In this document: positions 12,901 to 25,799 of the stretch, piece by piece
Position numbering within the stretch: the first letter of the stretch is position 1
Layout: every line of letters starts with the position of its first letter
NCBI GenBank assembly: GCA_037179515.1
Contig: JAXCGZ010003804.1
Location: 28,501 to 92,500, forward strand
DNA length: 64,000 bases
Direction of reading: 5' to 3'
Source of the DNA: Halocaridina rubra
Taxonomy: Eukaryota; Arthropoda; Malacostraca; Decapoda; Atyidae
Notes under the pieces: generated by a model
Database searches by the model: none
Seen by the model: only the letters and a program-made list of their open reading frames with translations
What the model was told of the DNA's origin: nothing
Made by a program: the position numbers and the translations under genes

Positions 12901-15900
12901 AGCCACCGTGGCTCAAGCGGTAGCGTCCGCGACTTTGAGGCGTCAGGTCGAGGGTTTGCGACCCGTCCCGGTCTGAGGTTAGCAAGGGCATGCACTCAGG
13001 GTTACGATTACATCTGCCAAAACAAGTCCTTCGCATGAAGGCAACCGTCCTAGCCCTTGGTAGAAAAGGGAGTCCGTGATGTAAAACCGAAACAAACAAG
13101 GTGTTTGCCATTAAGGGTGAAGGGAAATGAAGTTAAAAATACACTAACTGGAAAAACTGACAACTCATAATAGGTGTATTATAAATATTGTGCTTCTGTA
13201 TTGAAGTTATATTTAACAATAATACACGTTAATCCTACAAGCATTACCAGGAATGCAACCAATGCCAATAGTTGCGCATTTTCTTGTTAGATTAGATACC
13301 AATTCACATTCAAAGATTTATTCCAGCTACCACTAGGAAGTGGAATGAACTGCTTAGCCATGTTGCCAATTCCATGGAGCTTCAGAAGTTCAGGCAAGGT
13401 ACAAATAAATTTGCATAAATATACTTTGATGTTGAGTTTTTAAAATTATAGTAGAATAATCTCCGTATTGCAATGTTGTGTTTTAGAGTTTTATCTTTGT
13501 TTTTCTACCTTCTATTTTATTTTCCTCACCAATTTGCTTCTCTTGCTGGATACATCTGGTTGATGGTCATTCACTTTTCCAAGAGGGCTTGTTCCTTGGT
13601 TTATGATGATGATGATGATAATAATAATAATGATAATAATAATAATAATAATGAAGTCACCGTGGCTAAAGCGGTAACGTCTGCAACTTTGAAGTGTCAG
13701 GTCAAGGGTTCGCGCCCCGTTACGGTCTGAGGTTAGCAAGGGCATGCACTCGGGGTAACAAATACAACTGCCAAAACAAGTCCTTCTCAAGAAGGCAACT
13801 ATCCTAGCCCTTGGTAGAAAAGGGAGTCCGTGATGTAAAACCGGAACAATAATATTGATAACAATAACATACATACCTGGCCCCCAAACTGATTACATGG
13901 GAAGGCTAGAATTCGCAGGCCTCTAGATTCGGCATACTTCTCGTGAAGCTTCACCAGTTCGGTGTAGTTCACGTTTGTTAAGCCTCACTTACTGGCTACG
14001 TTAACGACAATGCAAGTGTGTCCCCTGACAAAAAAGCAAAGGCAATTTACAGGTATCTGCAAAAATATTATTGTCAGAACAGAATGTACTATATTTTGTT
14101 AAACAATTTTCCACCTTAGCTAACAGGATCAGCGAGTACATGATTAGATGTGTGGATAGTGGTGTAACAATCTTCATGACTGTAAAGGCAAATGTCTGAC
14201 TTGAAGCTTTCAAAACTATTCCAATAACTGCACATAACAGGATATGCACTCCAAGCAAGATATAAACTATTTTCAAACAATAAAATAGAGAACAAAGTCA
14301 GAATTTAAGTAAGCACAGGGCAAGGACTGGTATAATAAACAATACAAAACACTGTCATAGTGTATAGAGGAAAAAAATCCAGTACAGTTCTGCAACAATT
14401 TATACAATTTCACAGCTAGCTGCTTCTCCATATATTTCAAGGATTAAGTAATGCAAGACTTCAAGAAGTCAAAAGATAAAGTGTGAGAAATATTTTTTTT
14501 TTTCACTACAAAATGAGATGAACACAATTCTGCCTCTCTAAGTAACTTAGGATGTAGGGTTGGCATATTTTAAATTTTTTCTTGGTGTGTTTTACAAGGG
14601 ATCAGGTTTACTCTGACTTACAAAGCAGGGAACCTTACAGAGGAAATTGCTTACAGGGCCTAATATCAACACATACATACTAAAACCTGGAAAGGCAGTT
14701 AATCAGAACTGTCATTATTAACACTGACCAACAACACCCCTCTCAAAACACAGATGAATTTTGTTAAGAAATCACACAAACTCCAAATCAAGTGATGCCT
14801 CTTGACGTAAAAATTCGAACATAGAACTATTTTTATTAAATACAGAAATTAATTATACAAAAAAATTAAATTACAACTGCTCACCTATATTTTTCCATTG
14901 AGACTTCATTTCCATCAATGTCTTTAGCACTGAAGTCATAAAATGTTTGACCTGAAGCCTGAAAAAATTTTAAATTGTTTAACACAACATGTATTGAAGT
15001 ATGCACCCAACAATTGCTACATACTGTACTTCTTTTAGCATATGAACTATCTTAATATGGTTTTCTGCAAAGTTTATTGTAAATAGAAAATGTGTGCATT
15101 GCAGTTGCATAGATTTGGAGCATATTCAGCATTATATTTACACACACTTCTTTCTTTCTGGATGCTAACCTTCACTTACAAAATCTGAATGTCTTGGATA
15201 GCATTAACACAAAATTTTAATAGTGGGTATGTATAAGGCAGATTTCTTCTATCCACCTGACTCTTTGCTTCTCTTTCAAAATTCACTTGTCTTAGGGGAT
15301 TCATCAGAGAACTATCAAACAATCCAACTCTTATTGAATTCACCTTGTTCAACACATACTCAACATTAACTTCTCAGTTATTAAATGTTTAAAAACTTGA
15401 TGTACCAAGGTAATTAATACATTCATTGAGTACATTTTACGCGTCACTAGTAATTGCCATTCATGGGGGTGGACACATATGGCTTAAAGCTGGGGAATTA
15501 AGGCTGGATTCCTTAACTGTGCAATATGCCTAAAATTTATTTTTGGAAATAAAAACAAAGAATCAGTCTACAGTGTTCAAACAGCTACCTGTTCTTGCCT
15601 CCTCTCTGAGAGAGTAGTTCTTACAAATCTCTCACCCTCCCCATTCTATCATCCCATTTTTAATAGACACATTACTGTATCAGAATCTTCATTTTGAGCA
15701 GCTTCAATATTTTTTTTTTACTGGAAGCGGCTTTATCTATGAAATGTAAAACAAATTGAATAGGTAAAATGCTGAATAAAGATATATACAATTACTTTTA
15801 AGCAAATAAAAACCTATAACCAAATATGATACAGGATGATCATATCACAAACATCAACTGTAATACACTATGACAATATTATACATGATCATTCAAAACA

Positions 15901-18900
15901 AACGAAACAAATATCAGTAGTGAAATCATCTTTTAAATTTTTTTTTACATGAATATAAAATGAAGAGTGCTGAGTAAAGCTGAACTATAATAAAATTCAG
16001 TGTCATGCTCAAACTGGTTAAAAGAAAACGGTTATGAAAAAACATTCATCAACGTAAGTTGTGAAAAGAAACTAAACCTAACCTTATAAAATTCAGGAAT
16101 ATGACATTTCTCAGCTAAAATAGTGGCATAAAAACTCCACTAACTTCACTACATTACATATTTACATATGGCAGAAAGAATTCCTCATTCATATTCCCTA
16201 AACATTTCAAGTGTTGCCTTAACAGGATAGAGAAGCAAAACCTATCAATTCCATTCTAACAGAATTTCTTATAGCTACAGCACAGCTGACATAACAGTAA
16301 GGATGCCCACAACATGATGAACCCCTCATACTGTCTTTTTTTATGTTGCTCAGTTTTGCCCATCTTGCTAGCTTCAATCCGATAAGCTGTCATTATAAAA
16401 AAAAAATATACATAAAATGCTTTCTCATCCTGATGAAGCCAATTTTTTGTTTATTACAGCGAGTCTTCTGGGTCTTAGCAATGACATGCAAATTTAAAGT
16501 TTATCTACTCACCATGACAAGTGGTCTTGTAGCAACGGCTAGAAAAGTAGTTCCACCAACTGCTAATAACGTCTGAGCTGAAAAAGGAAATTACGTAGTT
16601 GGTACATGACGTTCTCTAGGTAATGACTATAAAATACACACATCAAAGTATGTAAAATTCTTTTACTAAACATATACAGAAGGAAGTTTTTAAATATAAG
16701 ATGCTCTACTTCCCTAAAAAAGAAAGGTGGTTGCAACTGTAGCAAAATACCGAAGTAATAGCTGTAAAATTCCTTTTCTAACCTCAACTCCTTTGGCAGC
16801 AATTTGTGAATAAATGTAAGAGATTGACTGTCAGCCCTGAGCTGGCCTACACCTTTCAGATCACTGTCAATATATGCAATGAATATGAGTGTGCATTTCT
16901 CTCTCTCCCTTCAAAGAAGTGATGAAAAAATTACACTTTTTAATATTATGGTTAATATGCAATTGCCACAATTCACACGAGACAGAGGGAGAAAGAGAGA
17001 GTCTTTAAGTAGATACATCATCACTACATGTCAGGAATATTAATTTATTAGTACAGACACTCCCCAAATTATGAACAAGTTGGGTTCCAGAAGTCTGTTT
17101 GTAAGTAGAATTGTTCGTAAGTCGTGTTTAGGTAAAAAAAAAGCACTGTGCAGTACTAATGCTAAAGACATTTTAACTACTACATAATACAATAATAATA
17201 CTTTATAATAATAATAATACTTTATTTCCATTTCAATACAATGGGTATTCGTCAGCCAGGGTAAGCCCCACCCCCCACTGTGGTGTCCACCCCAGCAGTT
17301 CCTGCCAGTAACAGCTTAAACTCTCGGTCTTGGACGGGAACCGATCTTTCGACCTCATGAATGCGAAGCCAGCGCGTTACCACTGTACTAGCCAGCAGGC
17401 TAGTATAAAGAAGTAATGAATTTTAATACAGTAATAATGTAACAATACAGTGCAGTACTGTAATACATACATTATGCAAAGGTAGATAATGGGTAGGTTT
17501 TTGTTTGCATATGTGAACGTTTGTAACTCGGATGTTTGTAAGTAGGGGAGCGAGCTCCTGTATATACTGTACATGCCTTTTACCACTCATTCTCATTTTC
17601 TGATACACAGTATTTTATAGTACAGGAAATGGAATATTCCTTTTCGTGTACCTACAACACACTGCCCTGTAAAAAGTACACCGTGCTTATCAGATGTTAA
17701 TTTACAGAAGCTCCCCTACTTACAAACAACTAACTTACGAACATTCAAAGATACAAACACAAATCTACCCATTATATACCCAAGTATTAATGTATGTATT
17801 ACTGTGATGTACTGTATCATGACATTATTATTACTGTATTAAAATTCATCAATGCTGTATACTTTATGTTTTATCTAGTAAAGTGTCTTTAGCCTAAGTA
17901 CTGTAGAGTACTGCATACTTATGTAATGTACACTACTTTTTTTTTTACCTTAGCACAACTTACAAACAAGTCTACCTGCGAACAGACTTTCGGAACCTAA
18001 CTTGTTCGTAAGTTGGGAGTGTCTGTGTACAAGATCAACTAATTTCTAGAACAGAACTATTAGACTACATTTATGTCATTATATTGGTAATTTAATAGCA
18101 TGGCTCAGGTACACTATATGCTTGAGATCATGTATACTTGCAATGTTGGTGCAATGATATCCAAAGGGTTTAAGATTTGGACATGTATAAGCCCCATTGA
18201 TAGAACACCTTAATATGTTTTACAAACAAATACCTACTAATTAATGAAATAACACATAGTACATCAAGTAACATGAGACCTGAAATAACTTTTGCTATAG
18301 TGCCTATGGATCCATATTTAAACTTTTTTCGAAAAGAGCATTTCAAGTAAAATATAAATGTGAAAAAGTATCACTAATAAAACACACTTATATATAACCA
18401 TTATGAAACAGTGCCTCTAAATCTAATGATCAATATTAGTAGGATCTTATATGTTAGTTCCTTATTCTAAGGAAACTTAGTCCACGACAGTAACCCTTAC
18501 CAAGTTTTCTATTTAAATATTCTAAATACTAAATATCCAATATGGTTAGCAGTCTCAATTTTATGGACGTCCCATAGCAGACTTTACTGCATTTCCAGAA
18601 TTTAGCCAAAATGATGCTATATCCAGATGAAGAGAGCAGGCTGACCCTCAACAAAACATAAAAGGAAGGCAGGCAGGTAGCAGGGAGTCATGGCACCAAG
18701 GCCATCCTCACCACTTATATCAACCGTTCAGTGGCAAGAAAAATATTTAGGGAGGCAACTGACAGTCATTCCTTCCCCTATCCCTTTGAGTTGGCTCTTA
18801 CAACATGTAGGGAATAAAACAGTTGATTTTTTTCTCCATTACCATAAACCATATTACAATAATGAGTACCTATGACACAAGGAGTATGAGGGTGGAATGC

Positions 18901-21900
18901 ATTCCTCTCACCAGCAGATACAGACCTTATATATCCATTATCTCTGTATAGGCAGGAATATTCAAAACTACAAATAATTAAACCCCTCCATACATAGCAG
19001 ATGAATTTTCCATAACGGTGCTGCATTTGCAAAGCTTACAATATCATGGCATATTAGGTATCAAACAGCATCATAAATGGAATGCGTCTTTGCGCAACAT
19101 AATATTATCAATCTATTCTATTTATTTACGGGTTTATCTGTCGAAACCACATTAGCAATGTTAAGATATATGTTAACCCTCTCTTAGCAATTTTTTACAA
19201 ATAGTTTTTTCTTTTTGCCTTAGAGCATGATCTACATTGGAAAGTGTTTTTGCATTACCTCCGTATTATAATATTGAATTATATTTGCTTAAAGATTATC
19301 AATCTATGAAAGTATTATTATCATTAGTATCATTCTTATTTTAAGCAGGATGATTTTTTTGAGTTTTTCAAGCTATGTAGCTACAAGAGCCTACTACATA
19401 TTCAAAAGGAAGCACTCTCTTTGACAAGCTTATTACCATGCTGCAACTGAAATTTACAATAGGAATAGAAACTGACCAAGCAATACAGCAAAGAACAGTA
19501 CCATAGATATTCAGTGACTTAACAGCTATATAAGATAAGTAACTTCACAATAGTCTTAAAATTTACAACAGTTAGCAAACCATGAATATGTACTCTCTCT
19601 GTGGCCACAACTGTACTATGAGTGTTGCCCCGATTAGTGTGCAACAGTTTTCTGCCACCAGCAGCGCTTTCATTCTAGCGAGATGTTTGCTCGTTCTTAC
19701 TCTTGCTCTCAATCCTGGATTGTGTCTTTGCAGTCATTTTTCAAAAATTCCCAAAATGACTCTGAAGAGGAATTCGTCTTTGTCTACTATAACTGCCAAA
19801 AAAGAAAGAATCGTCATCAACCTCCACATGAAAGTAAATGTTTGAAGACAGTACGGAAAAGTAAAAATTATGAATGACATTCCACACGATTTCAAGTTAT
19901 CAAACTTTACCATGTCAATGATCTTAAAAAACAAAGATCATATTCTTGAACATGAGAAAGGTTTGGTACCCTTGCTGTCGACTATAATAACGAAATGGAG
20001 TACTTGCTGTATACGTGGATGGAAGATCAGATCAAGAAATGAACACTTTTGAGCCTTTTAGTTTCTAGATAATGACTAGAAGTCTTTTCCAGAATTTGAA
20101 ATAGTGGACTGGGAAAGACTACACTAAAAAAATTTGTTGCCAGTACTGGATGGTTCAAGTGACTCAAGAAGAGGCTCGAGATGCAAAATGGTCAAGTGAC
20201 TAAAGAAGCAGCAAGTGCTGATGAGGAAGAAGCTCAAAGGTTTCAGGATAAGTTTGACGATAAAACGATATAAGAATGTTGAACAGAGCGGAATTTTAAT
20301 GTGGACGAGACTCTTATTTCGGTAACAGATGCCACTATGCACTTGCATCTACAAAGAACCCAAAAGTATGCTTGGCTTGAAGGCATTTAATAATAAGCTG
20401 ACTCTGCTGCTTGGAGGTAACATCTCCGCCTTTAAGCTCGAGCCTTTCCTTATTAACCATACTCAAAACCCTCGGGCATTAAAGAGGGTGAACAAACACA
20501 CTACCCATCTACTGGACATCCATCTCATTTAGCAGATCTCCATCCCATTGTTAATGTTCTACCTCTGTGTTCAAGGCAAACTATCTTTGTACCTCATTTG
20601 CTCAGGTCATACCCACTACAGATGCTGAGCCAGAACTGTGACTGCGTGGAAAAAAATTTTCAGTATTAAAATATTATACCAAGAGGGAGGATGTGACACC
20701 AATGCATAAATGGTATCTAGAATAAACTTGTAGAGATACGCAAATAATATTGATGAATTCAATAGTGAAAGTTACCTGGATTTTATTAATAATAAAATAA
20801 AGAAATCAGCCAAACAACTGGCTTTAGAATGCTAAGTGGAAGATGAGGAGAAATTACTTGACCAATAAACAAGAAACCAAATTATCTCATGACTGATCGT
20901 GGTCACAGGTCGACAGCTAACTGTACTAAATCACCGATGCAGAACACTGCAATTATATAAGAGAATGTTATTATATAATACAAATACAGGGTGCTACCCA
21001 AAAGTGCAGGGAATTTGTATGATGTTCACACACTGTTTGTAGTACCAATTTCTGTTTTGCTTGCTCAAACTGTCAACGGGCAGTTTTACGGGAGTTTTTG
21101 GAAAAGGCTGTGAGAGAAGTCGCCACCAAACGGGTGAAAAGCAATAACTGAGTTTTTCACAATTACAGTGCCCCCATCCACATGACACTCATATGCAATT
21201 TCTATCTAACAAAAACATGAATTTAATCCCCATTCCTTAAACCTCACCCGCTGTGATTCTGCCTTATTCAACAAAATAAATTTTTTTGGGCTCAATGAGC
21301 TTCGTTTTGACATCACTGAGGAGGTACAAGCAAAGATCAACACATTTACACCTGATAACTTCCAGAAATGCGCAAATTTCTCTTAAAATCCACAAAGAAA
21401 GCAATATATGTGTCAGGAGAACTACTCAGCAGGAAATAGTGGCCATACAGAATAGAAGTAATTTTTCTCGATTTTTTAATCTTATTTCTCAAATTATTGT
21501 ATAGCATTCTGAGAGTACAGAATACCCAGAACACTCTGTGCAGCAAAAATTATGCAGTTTAGTTCATTTATAGAGCCTAGTGAGATTCTAAACTGGTTTT
21601 TCTTATTTTCTTAATGTCATCTAATCCTAGAAAGTTGTTGTTCACACCAAACAAATTCTAAATTTTCATGGACAGTACACTAACTCTATGGTGGTTGGGG
21701 AATAAAAATTTCACTTGTATTCCTTTAATGTCATAGGGTGCAACTAAAATGGATATACCTTGTGATGGGGGTGGGAATAAAAAGAACTCCACATTCTTAT
21801 TCACGAAATGTCAAAACCGACAACTGAAATGGAAAGAGGAATTAGTCTCCAAATACTAGGATTGAAAACAGAGGCAAGGATTTGCAGGATGTATTTAAGC

Positions 21901-24197
21901 CCAGCTACCTCGTTTCTCTGTTAACAATGGGTCAGCCTGCTAGTTTCAGTAGGAATGTGCTTCATATTTGAAAAACAAAATATAATATGCTTTTGAGATA
22001 ATATAAATGCTTTAATACTGGTAAGTTATACCTATGATTCTTTCTCCATACAAAGGATGTTATTGATAGAATCATTTTCCTATAACTCCAAAAACTACAC
22101 ATAAAGAGCTATGTTATATGCTCCTAAAGGAAATAATTTTCGTCTAAAGCGAATAATTAATGAAAACATCTGTCAAATATAATTTTATCCAAAACTTTGA
22201 CAAATTTCGTTTACAAATAAAGAAGTAATGGTGCGAAAAGCATTGTGTAGTACTGCACTCATAATTGTGTGATGCAAAAAAAAAAAAAATTAATTAAATT
22301 TACCCATTTTTTGTCCCAAAAATGCATTAACAATCCACGGGTCAAGCTGCCAGCTACCCCTGGTCAATGTGGAATTAAGTAAATTTCCTTTAAATCCAGT
22401 TCCAATATATGACAATAATCAATACAATCTAAGTTGCAACATGAAAACTGTATAAAGGTAGATAACAAAACTAGAAAATAAAATCTTTAAAGTAATATAT
22501 GTTTCAATTCAGCAAATATTACACAGGCCTAAGTTTAAATAATTAAGTATTTTACTTCCCCAGAGAGAAGGATTTGATATAATAATAAATTTTGAAAAAA
22601 TTTTCATTCTCTGTTATCTTTTTAACATTTAGGAAAACTTCTAAACATTCACAATAACGTACCTACGCTAAAGAAGATCAATATATTCTAAAGTGCTTTG
22701 ATATTTTTACATGTCTTTTCTATGATTTATATACTGTACAAACCCACTGTATATTGTGTAAATAAAGGCATTTTCAGCATCATTTATAGATTTTTCTGGT
22801 TCAAATAAGTCACTCAAACTAGTACAAAGGACACAAAAGAATTTTTTTTAATGTATGGAACAGCGGCTGCCTCTAATCACAGTTCTATACATAATAATAT
22901 ATAATTATTCCAAATTGTTATAATAAATTAATATTGTGTAGTTAGACCCCAAATCATTAACAATTTCTTGAAAAGGGGTAATCAATGTAGCAAAGAAAGG
23001 TTCTTCATATACATTATTATATAATTTACCTTAATATCTGAAAACCATGGAATAAAAAAAAAATAGCAACGAAGTCTACTTGACCAACTTGATGTCGCCA
23101 TTTGACCTAAATAACGTATCTCCATATTCTACAGAATCATCTCTCCTCTGCAATGATACTGATAAAAGTTATCTTAGGTTACCCGCCCTATATGATATGA
23201 TCTGGGTGTAGGGGGATGAGGACATCTAGATGTTAGCAATATCTTTTAAAAATATTTACCCCAAGATAATCGCCTTTCCCGTTCTCCTAAGAGAGGGGAG
23301 GGCCAGTTTCCAGCTATAATGGGGGTGTTAATGTGGCTTACTATTAAATGAGCACAGTATCACAGCCTGATAAGAGTAATCTTACATTTACTTGCTAAGG
23401 CATAGTTTTTTCGTAATAACAGTATACTTCCTGGACACAAAATACCAAGTGTTAAAATATTCTCTAGTATCCACTGTGAATATGGTGTAAAACGTTTCTT
23501 TTATTATTTCCGAATAGCAACTTCACACACAAACGTTCACCTCCATCTGAGAGCAAACTCAAACAGCACAGCACTGCACAGTGCTAAAGAGGAAAGTTAA
23601 GAGTTTTGCAGCTTTTAAACTAGTATGCAAAAAGGGTAGCTCCATGCCCTTATAGGGCCGGGAGTGTACTTAGTCAACTACCCAAGTCCCAGGACAACAC
23701 CTGATGAGGGGTTTCCGGACAAAACTATTTAATAGCTCTTGATCTAATCCTCTAACAATATTTTCAATCATTTATATTGATATTACGGTATAGATACGTG
23801 CTCAAATTAGGCTTGTCTATGGTCACTAAGCTCTGATCCGATGTACTTCTGTTCAATGTCTATTCCAATCTAGTTGGAGGAATTGCAACACCTAATTATT
23901 CATTATTCTTAATATCGCAAACTACGCAACGACGGTACCGTGAATTATATATTTTGAACTAAGAAGAATGGATGATTTTTTCCAATACATATACTGGCAG
24001 ACATATCAAGTCCATATGAGACACTGAATTCTGTGGTACTGTACGATGCCCTTCGGTTAGTTGCGAGACAAAGCCATATGCCTAACGAGAGAGATAGAAA
24101 ACATAAGAACATGCAAGGCCTCACTCCATACCACACTATATTTCCTTGGTCTTGGTAAGGGTTACTCGCAGCAGAAGATACCTGCAACACGAAACAT
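9968..24197 (-). CDS. GPX4: phospholipid hydroperoxide glutathione peroxidase, selenoprotein (six exons)
   Basis: GPX4 reduces lipid hydroperoxides with glutathione. Coding exons in order are 24197-24182, 16577-16513, 14958-14885, 14024-13877, 12782-12552 and 10003-9968. Phases match throughout and give 189 aa. The codon at 13987-13985 is TGA in the context [17 protein letters not shown], the peroxidatic selenocysteine (about residue 65). The partners are present: Gln97 in FPCNQFGG, and Trp154 and Asn155 in [16 protein letters not shown] and [19 protein letters not shown] are typical of GPX4. The C-terminus is VEKDLEKYM. Exon 1 (only five full codons, MFRVA) is the least certain: it was chosen because it ends in phase 1 before GT and completes the next codon. 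With exon 2 it forms a hydrophobic leader ([13 protein letters not shown]). Met27 could start a shorter cytosolic form. Introns hold Tigger, SINE and fold-back insertions. Confidence 0.92.
11020..12189 (+). mobile_element. Tigger/pogo-type DNA transposon, internal deletion derivative
   Basis: Lies in the last intron of GPX4. The ends are imperfect inverted repeats (CAATCAGCCCTCTATTTAAT at 11020 against the complement of the segment ending at 12189), each flanked by TA, the target duplication of the Tc1/mariner/pogo superfamily. Around 11463-11575 the plus strand reads [20 protein letters not shown] followed by a decayed helix-turn-helix, as in the CENP-B/Tigger DNA-binding domain. Around 11635-11760 follows a C-terminal-like stretch (KLGNFFKAV). 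The catalytic DDE core is missing and frameshifts are present, so it is a non-autonomous relic. Confidence 0.7.
12882..13117 (+). mobile_element. tRNA-derived SINE (family 1) with intact target-site duplication
   Basis: The SINE body is about 12900-13099, flanked by an exact 18-bp direct repeat (GGTGTTTGCCATTAAGGG at 12882-12899 and 13100-13117). The head has an A box (TGGCTCAAGCGG) and a B-box-like GGTTTGCGACC, so it is a pol III promoter of tRNA origin. The roughly 130-bp body ends in GTAAAACCGAAACAAACAA. Inserted in a GPX4 intron. Confidence 0.92.
13602..13849 (+). mobile_element. SINE family 1 copy next to (GAT)n(AAT)n
   Basis: The SINE is 13653-13849 with A box TGGCTAAAGCGG and B box GGTTCGCGCCC. 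It directly follows a GAT/AAT trinucleotide tract (13602-13652). Inserted in a GPX4 intron, 28 bp from the Sec-encoding exon. Confidence 0.9.
17054..18025. mobile_element. fold-back DNA transposon with long inverted arms
   Basis: The left arm (17054 to about 17555) and right arm (about 17706-18025) are diverged reverse complements over roughly 320 bp. Both start CAGACACTCCC at the outer ends. The left end is preceded by TA. Motifs such as TTTGTAAGTAGGGGAGC mark the inner arm ends. It has no coding capacity. The left arm is interrupted by a SINE of a second family. CAG ends and TA flank suggest a Tc1/mariner/pogo non-autonomous element. Confidence 0.75.
17222..17407 (-). mobile_element. tRNA-derived SINE (family 2)
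   Basis: On the minus strand the head reads CTAGTACAGTGGTAACGCG (A-box region), then ATCGGTTCCCGTCC (degenerate B box). A body of about 100 bp and an AATAAAGTATTATTATTAT tail follow. It is unrelated to SINE family 1. Its insertion splits the left arm of the fold-back element; the same arm sequence continues on both sides. Confidence 0.72.
19590..20580 (+). pseudogene. Tigger-like DDE transposase remnant
   Basis: Lies in GPX4 intron 1. The plus strand shows an ordered series of Tigger transposase segments with several frameshifts and stops: [15 protein letters not shown] (CENP-B-type N-terminus), a DHILEHEKG linker with [14 protein letters not shown] at about 20294 (first catalytic Asp region), then [20 protein letters not shown] and [17 protein letters not shown]. 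It is too broken to encode a working enzyme. The remainder to about 20990 is AT-rich without clear homology. Confidence 0.8.
20990..24100. other. GPX4 intron 1, no recognisable feature
   Basis: AT-rich intronic DNA. An ACAGGGTGCTACCCAAAAG segment near 20985 resembles the end of a mariner-type element, but no partner end was found. No exon-like segment could be supported here. Confidence 0.5.
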
Positions 24198-24388
24198 TTC
24201 TTGAGGTTTTCCTCAGGTCAATGCGGCTCTGCCAGAGCAAGATGAAAACAGTCTTTCTCCTACCTTTGTCGATCGCTGACTGAAAACTTGAAAGTGTTGC
24301 CAGGTGGGTTGGTCTGAAATTCCCCAGACAACAGGATAAAATTTTCCCCAAACCTTCAAAAATTTCCCATTACCATAAATTTATGTTA

Positions 24389-24603
24389 AGGGGGGTGTAC
24401 ACGGTCAAACGGTTCGTCGAACGCGGTTCGGCAGACAAGTGTTTGAAGTGATGTTCGAACGTGTGAACGGGGTATTTGGTTGTCGAACACGTTCGACAAA
24501 CGTGTTCGACAACCAAATACCCCGTTCACACGTTCGGACATCACTTCAAACACTTGTCTGTCGAACCGCGTTCGACGAACCGTTTGACCGTGTTAACCCC
24601 CCT
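24389..24603. mobile_element. palindromic MITE (PIF/Harbinger-like) upstream of GPX4
   Basis: A 215-bp almost perfect palindrome with arms of about 103 bp and a loop of about 9 nt near 24496. The ends are AGGGGGG/CCCCCCT flanked by TTA on both sides, fitting the TWA target duplication of PIF/Harbinger elements. A TTAA/piggyBac reading is also possible. It lies about 190 bp upstream of the predicted GPX4 start codon, so it may sit in the promoter. Confidence 0.88.
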
Positions 24604-24765
24604 TTAATCAAATAATGGAATAATAAATTCTTCATAAATATAGACCTTCTGTACAGAGCCCTATAAAATAAAGTACAGCGTAATTGTCACCAAAGAGCTG
24701 GTTTACTCATTACCTTTTATTCGTCTTCAATTATATTCCTATTATTTATTCTGTTTTTTATTTAC

Positions 24766-25000
<235 letters not shown>

Positions 25001-25109
25001 ATCCTTTTTGCAAGAGCATTATTGACCCGGAAACTTCGACAGGTTTTATCCCTCAAATAACGTTAAGAATGCAACACACTAATGTTTTGGTGGACAATCT
25101 ATTCCTTAC

Positions 25110-25793
25110 CTTTGTCTTCATATAATTTACTGTAGAGAAAATTCTTAATGCCAAAGCACTGGAATGGGGAAGACGGAGCATGCAAGATGTAAACAGAGAT
25201 AAGAGGAGACTTGGCGTTGCCACCTCCGGATTTAATTTCTCTTATATTTTGCCTACATGTTTCTACATCAACATTGGAAGGAACATCTAAGTCGGTATTT
25301 CTTAGTACTCTCCATTCTCCATCTAGCTCATATAACTGATTAGGCTCAATTATACCAGGAAATAGACTAACCAAAGGTACAATGGAAGGAATACTTTATA
25401 ATAGAACCAGGATCTATTACATGCATCTGCTTGAGGATGGGCTCTGAAAAGGAAATCTGATGGAGATTTGGGTAACACAATTATGAAGTTCAGACAACGA
25501 TTCGGCCTTGACAAACCATAGGTGCTATTTGCTATTGCATCTGCCACTTTGGCCCTAAATAGAGAGGGACAAAGTTTCTGGGATCTTTATACTAAACACT
25601 TTTTTTTTTTTTAAATAACTCTCCTACATATTGTTGAGGCTGCTTCATACACTGAATGGATCTGAGGTTTTTCTGACTGCATCTTTTTTTTTTTTTTACG
25701 GTCATTAAAAAGAGGCAGTATAAATTCTATGAACTGTAAATACAACTTATTGACAGGATCATTCAGCTTTTCCAAAATATTTTCACCTGCCAA
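25110..25793 (-). pseudogene. hAT-family transposase remnant (C-terminal half)
   Basis: Minus-strand segments in two or more frames follow the order seen in hAT-like transposases: FIEFILPLFNDR, then MQSEKPQIHSVYEA, a QMHVIDPGS-type stretch, then YELDGEWRVLRNTDLDV, VDVETCRQNIREIKSGGGN and PLISVYILHAPSSP, which matches the start of the hAT C-terminal dimerisation region. Frameshifts near 25370 and 25560 and poly(T) runs break the frame. Confidence 0.7.
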
Positions 25794-25799
25794 GACTCT

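Noticed and set aside
12900..12970. Functional tRNA gene
   Set aside because: The A and B boxes are present but the cloverleaf is degenerate and followed by a conserved 130-bp body shared by four copies, so it is a SINE.
17330..17400. tRNA gene on the minus strand
   Set aside because: The B box is degenerate and an A/T-rich tail follows; it interrupts a transposon arm, fitting a SINE.
18690..19032. Overlapping small frames on both strands
   Set aside because: No homology and no splice partners; they lie in GPX4 intron 1.
20985..21200. Mariner-type element beginning ACAGGGTGCTACCCAAAAG
   Set aside because: Only one possible end was seen; no matching inverted end or transposase segment was found nearby.
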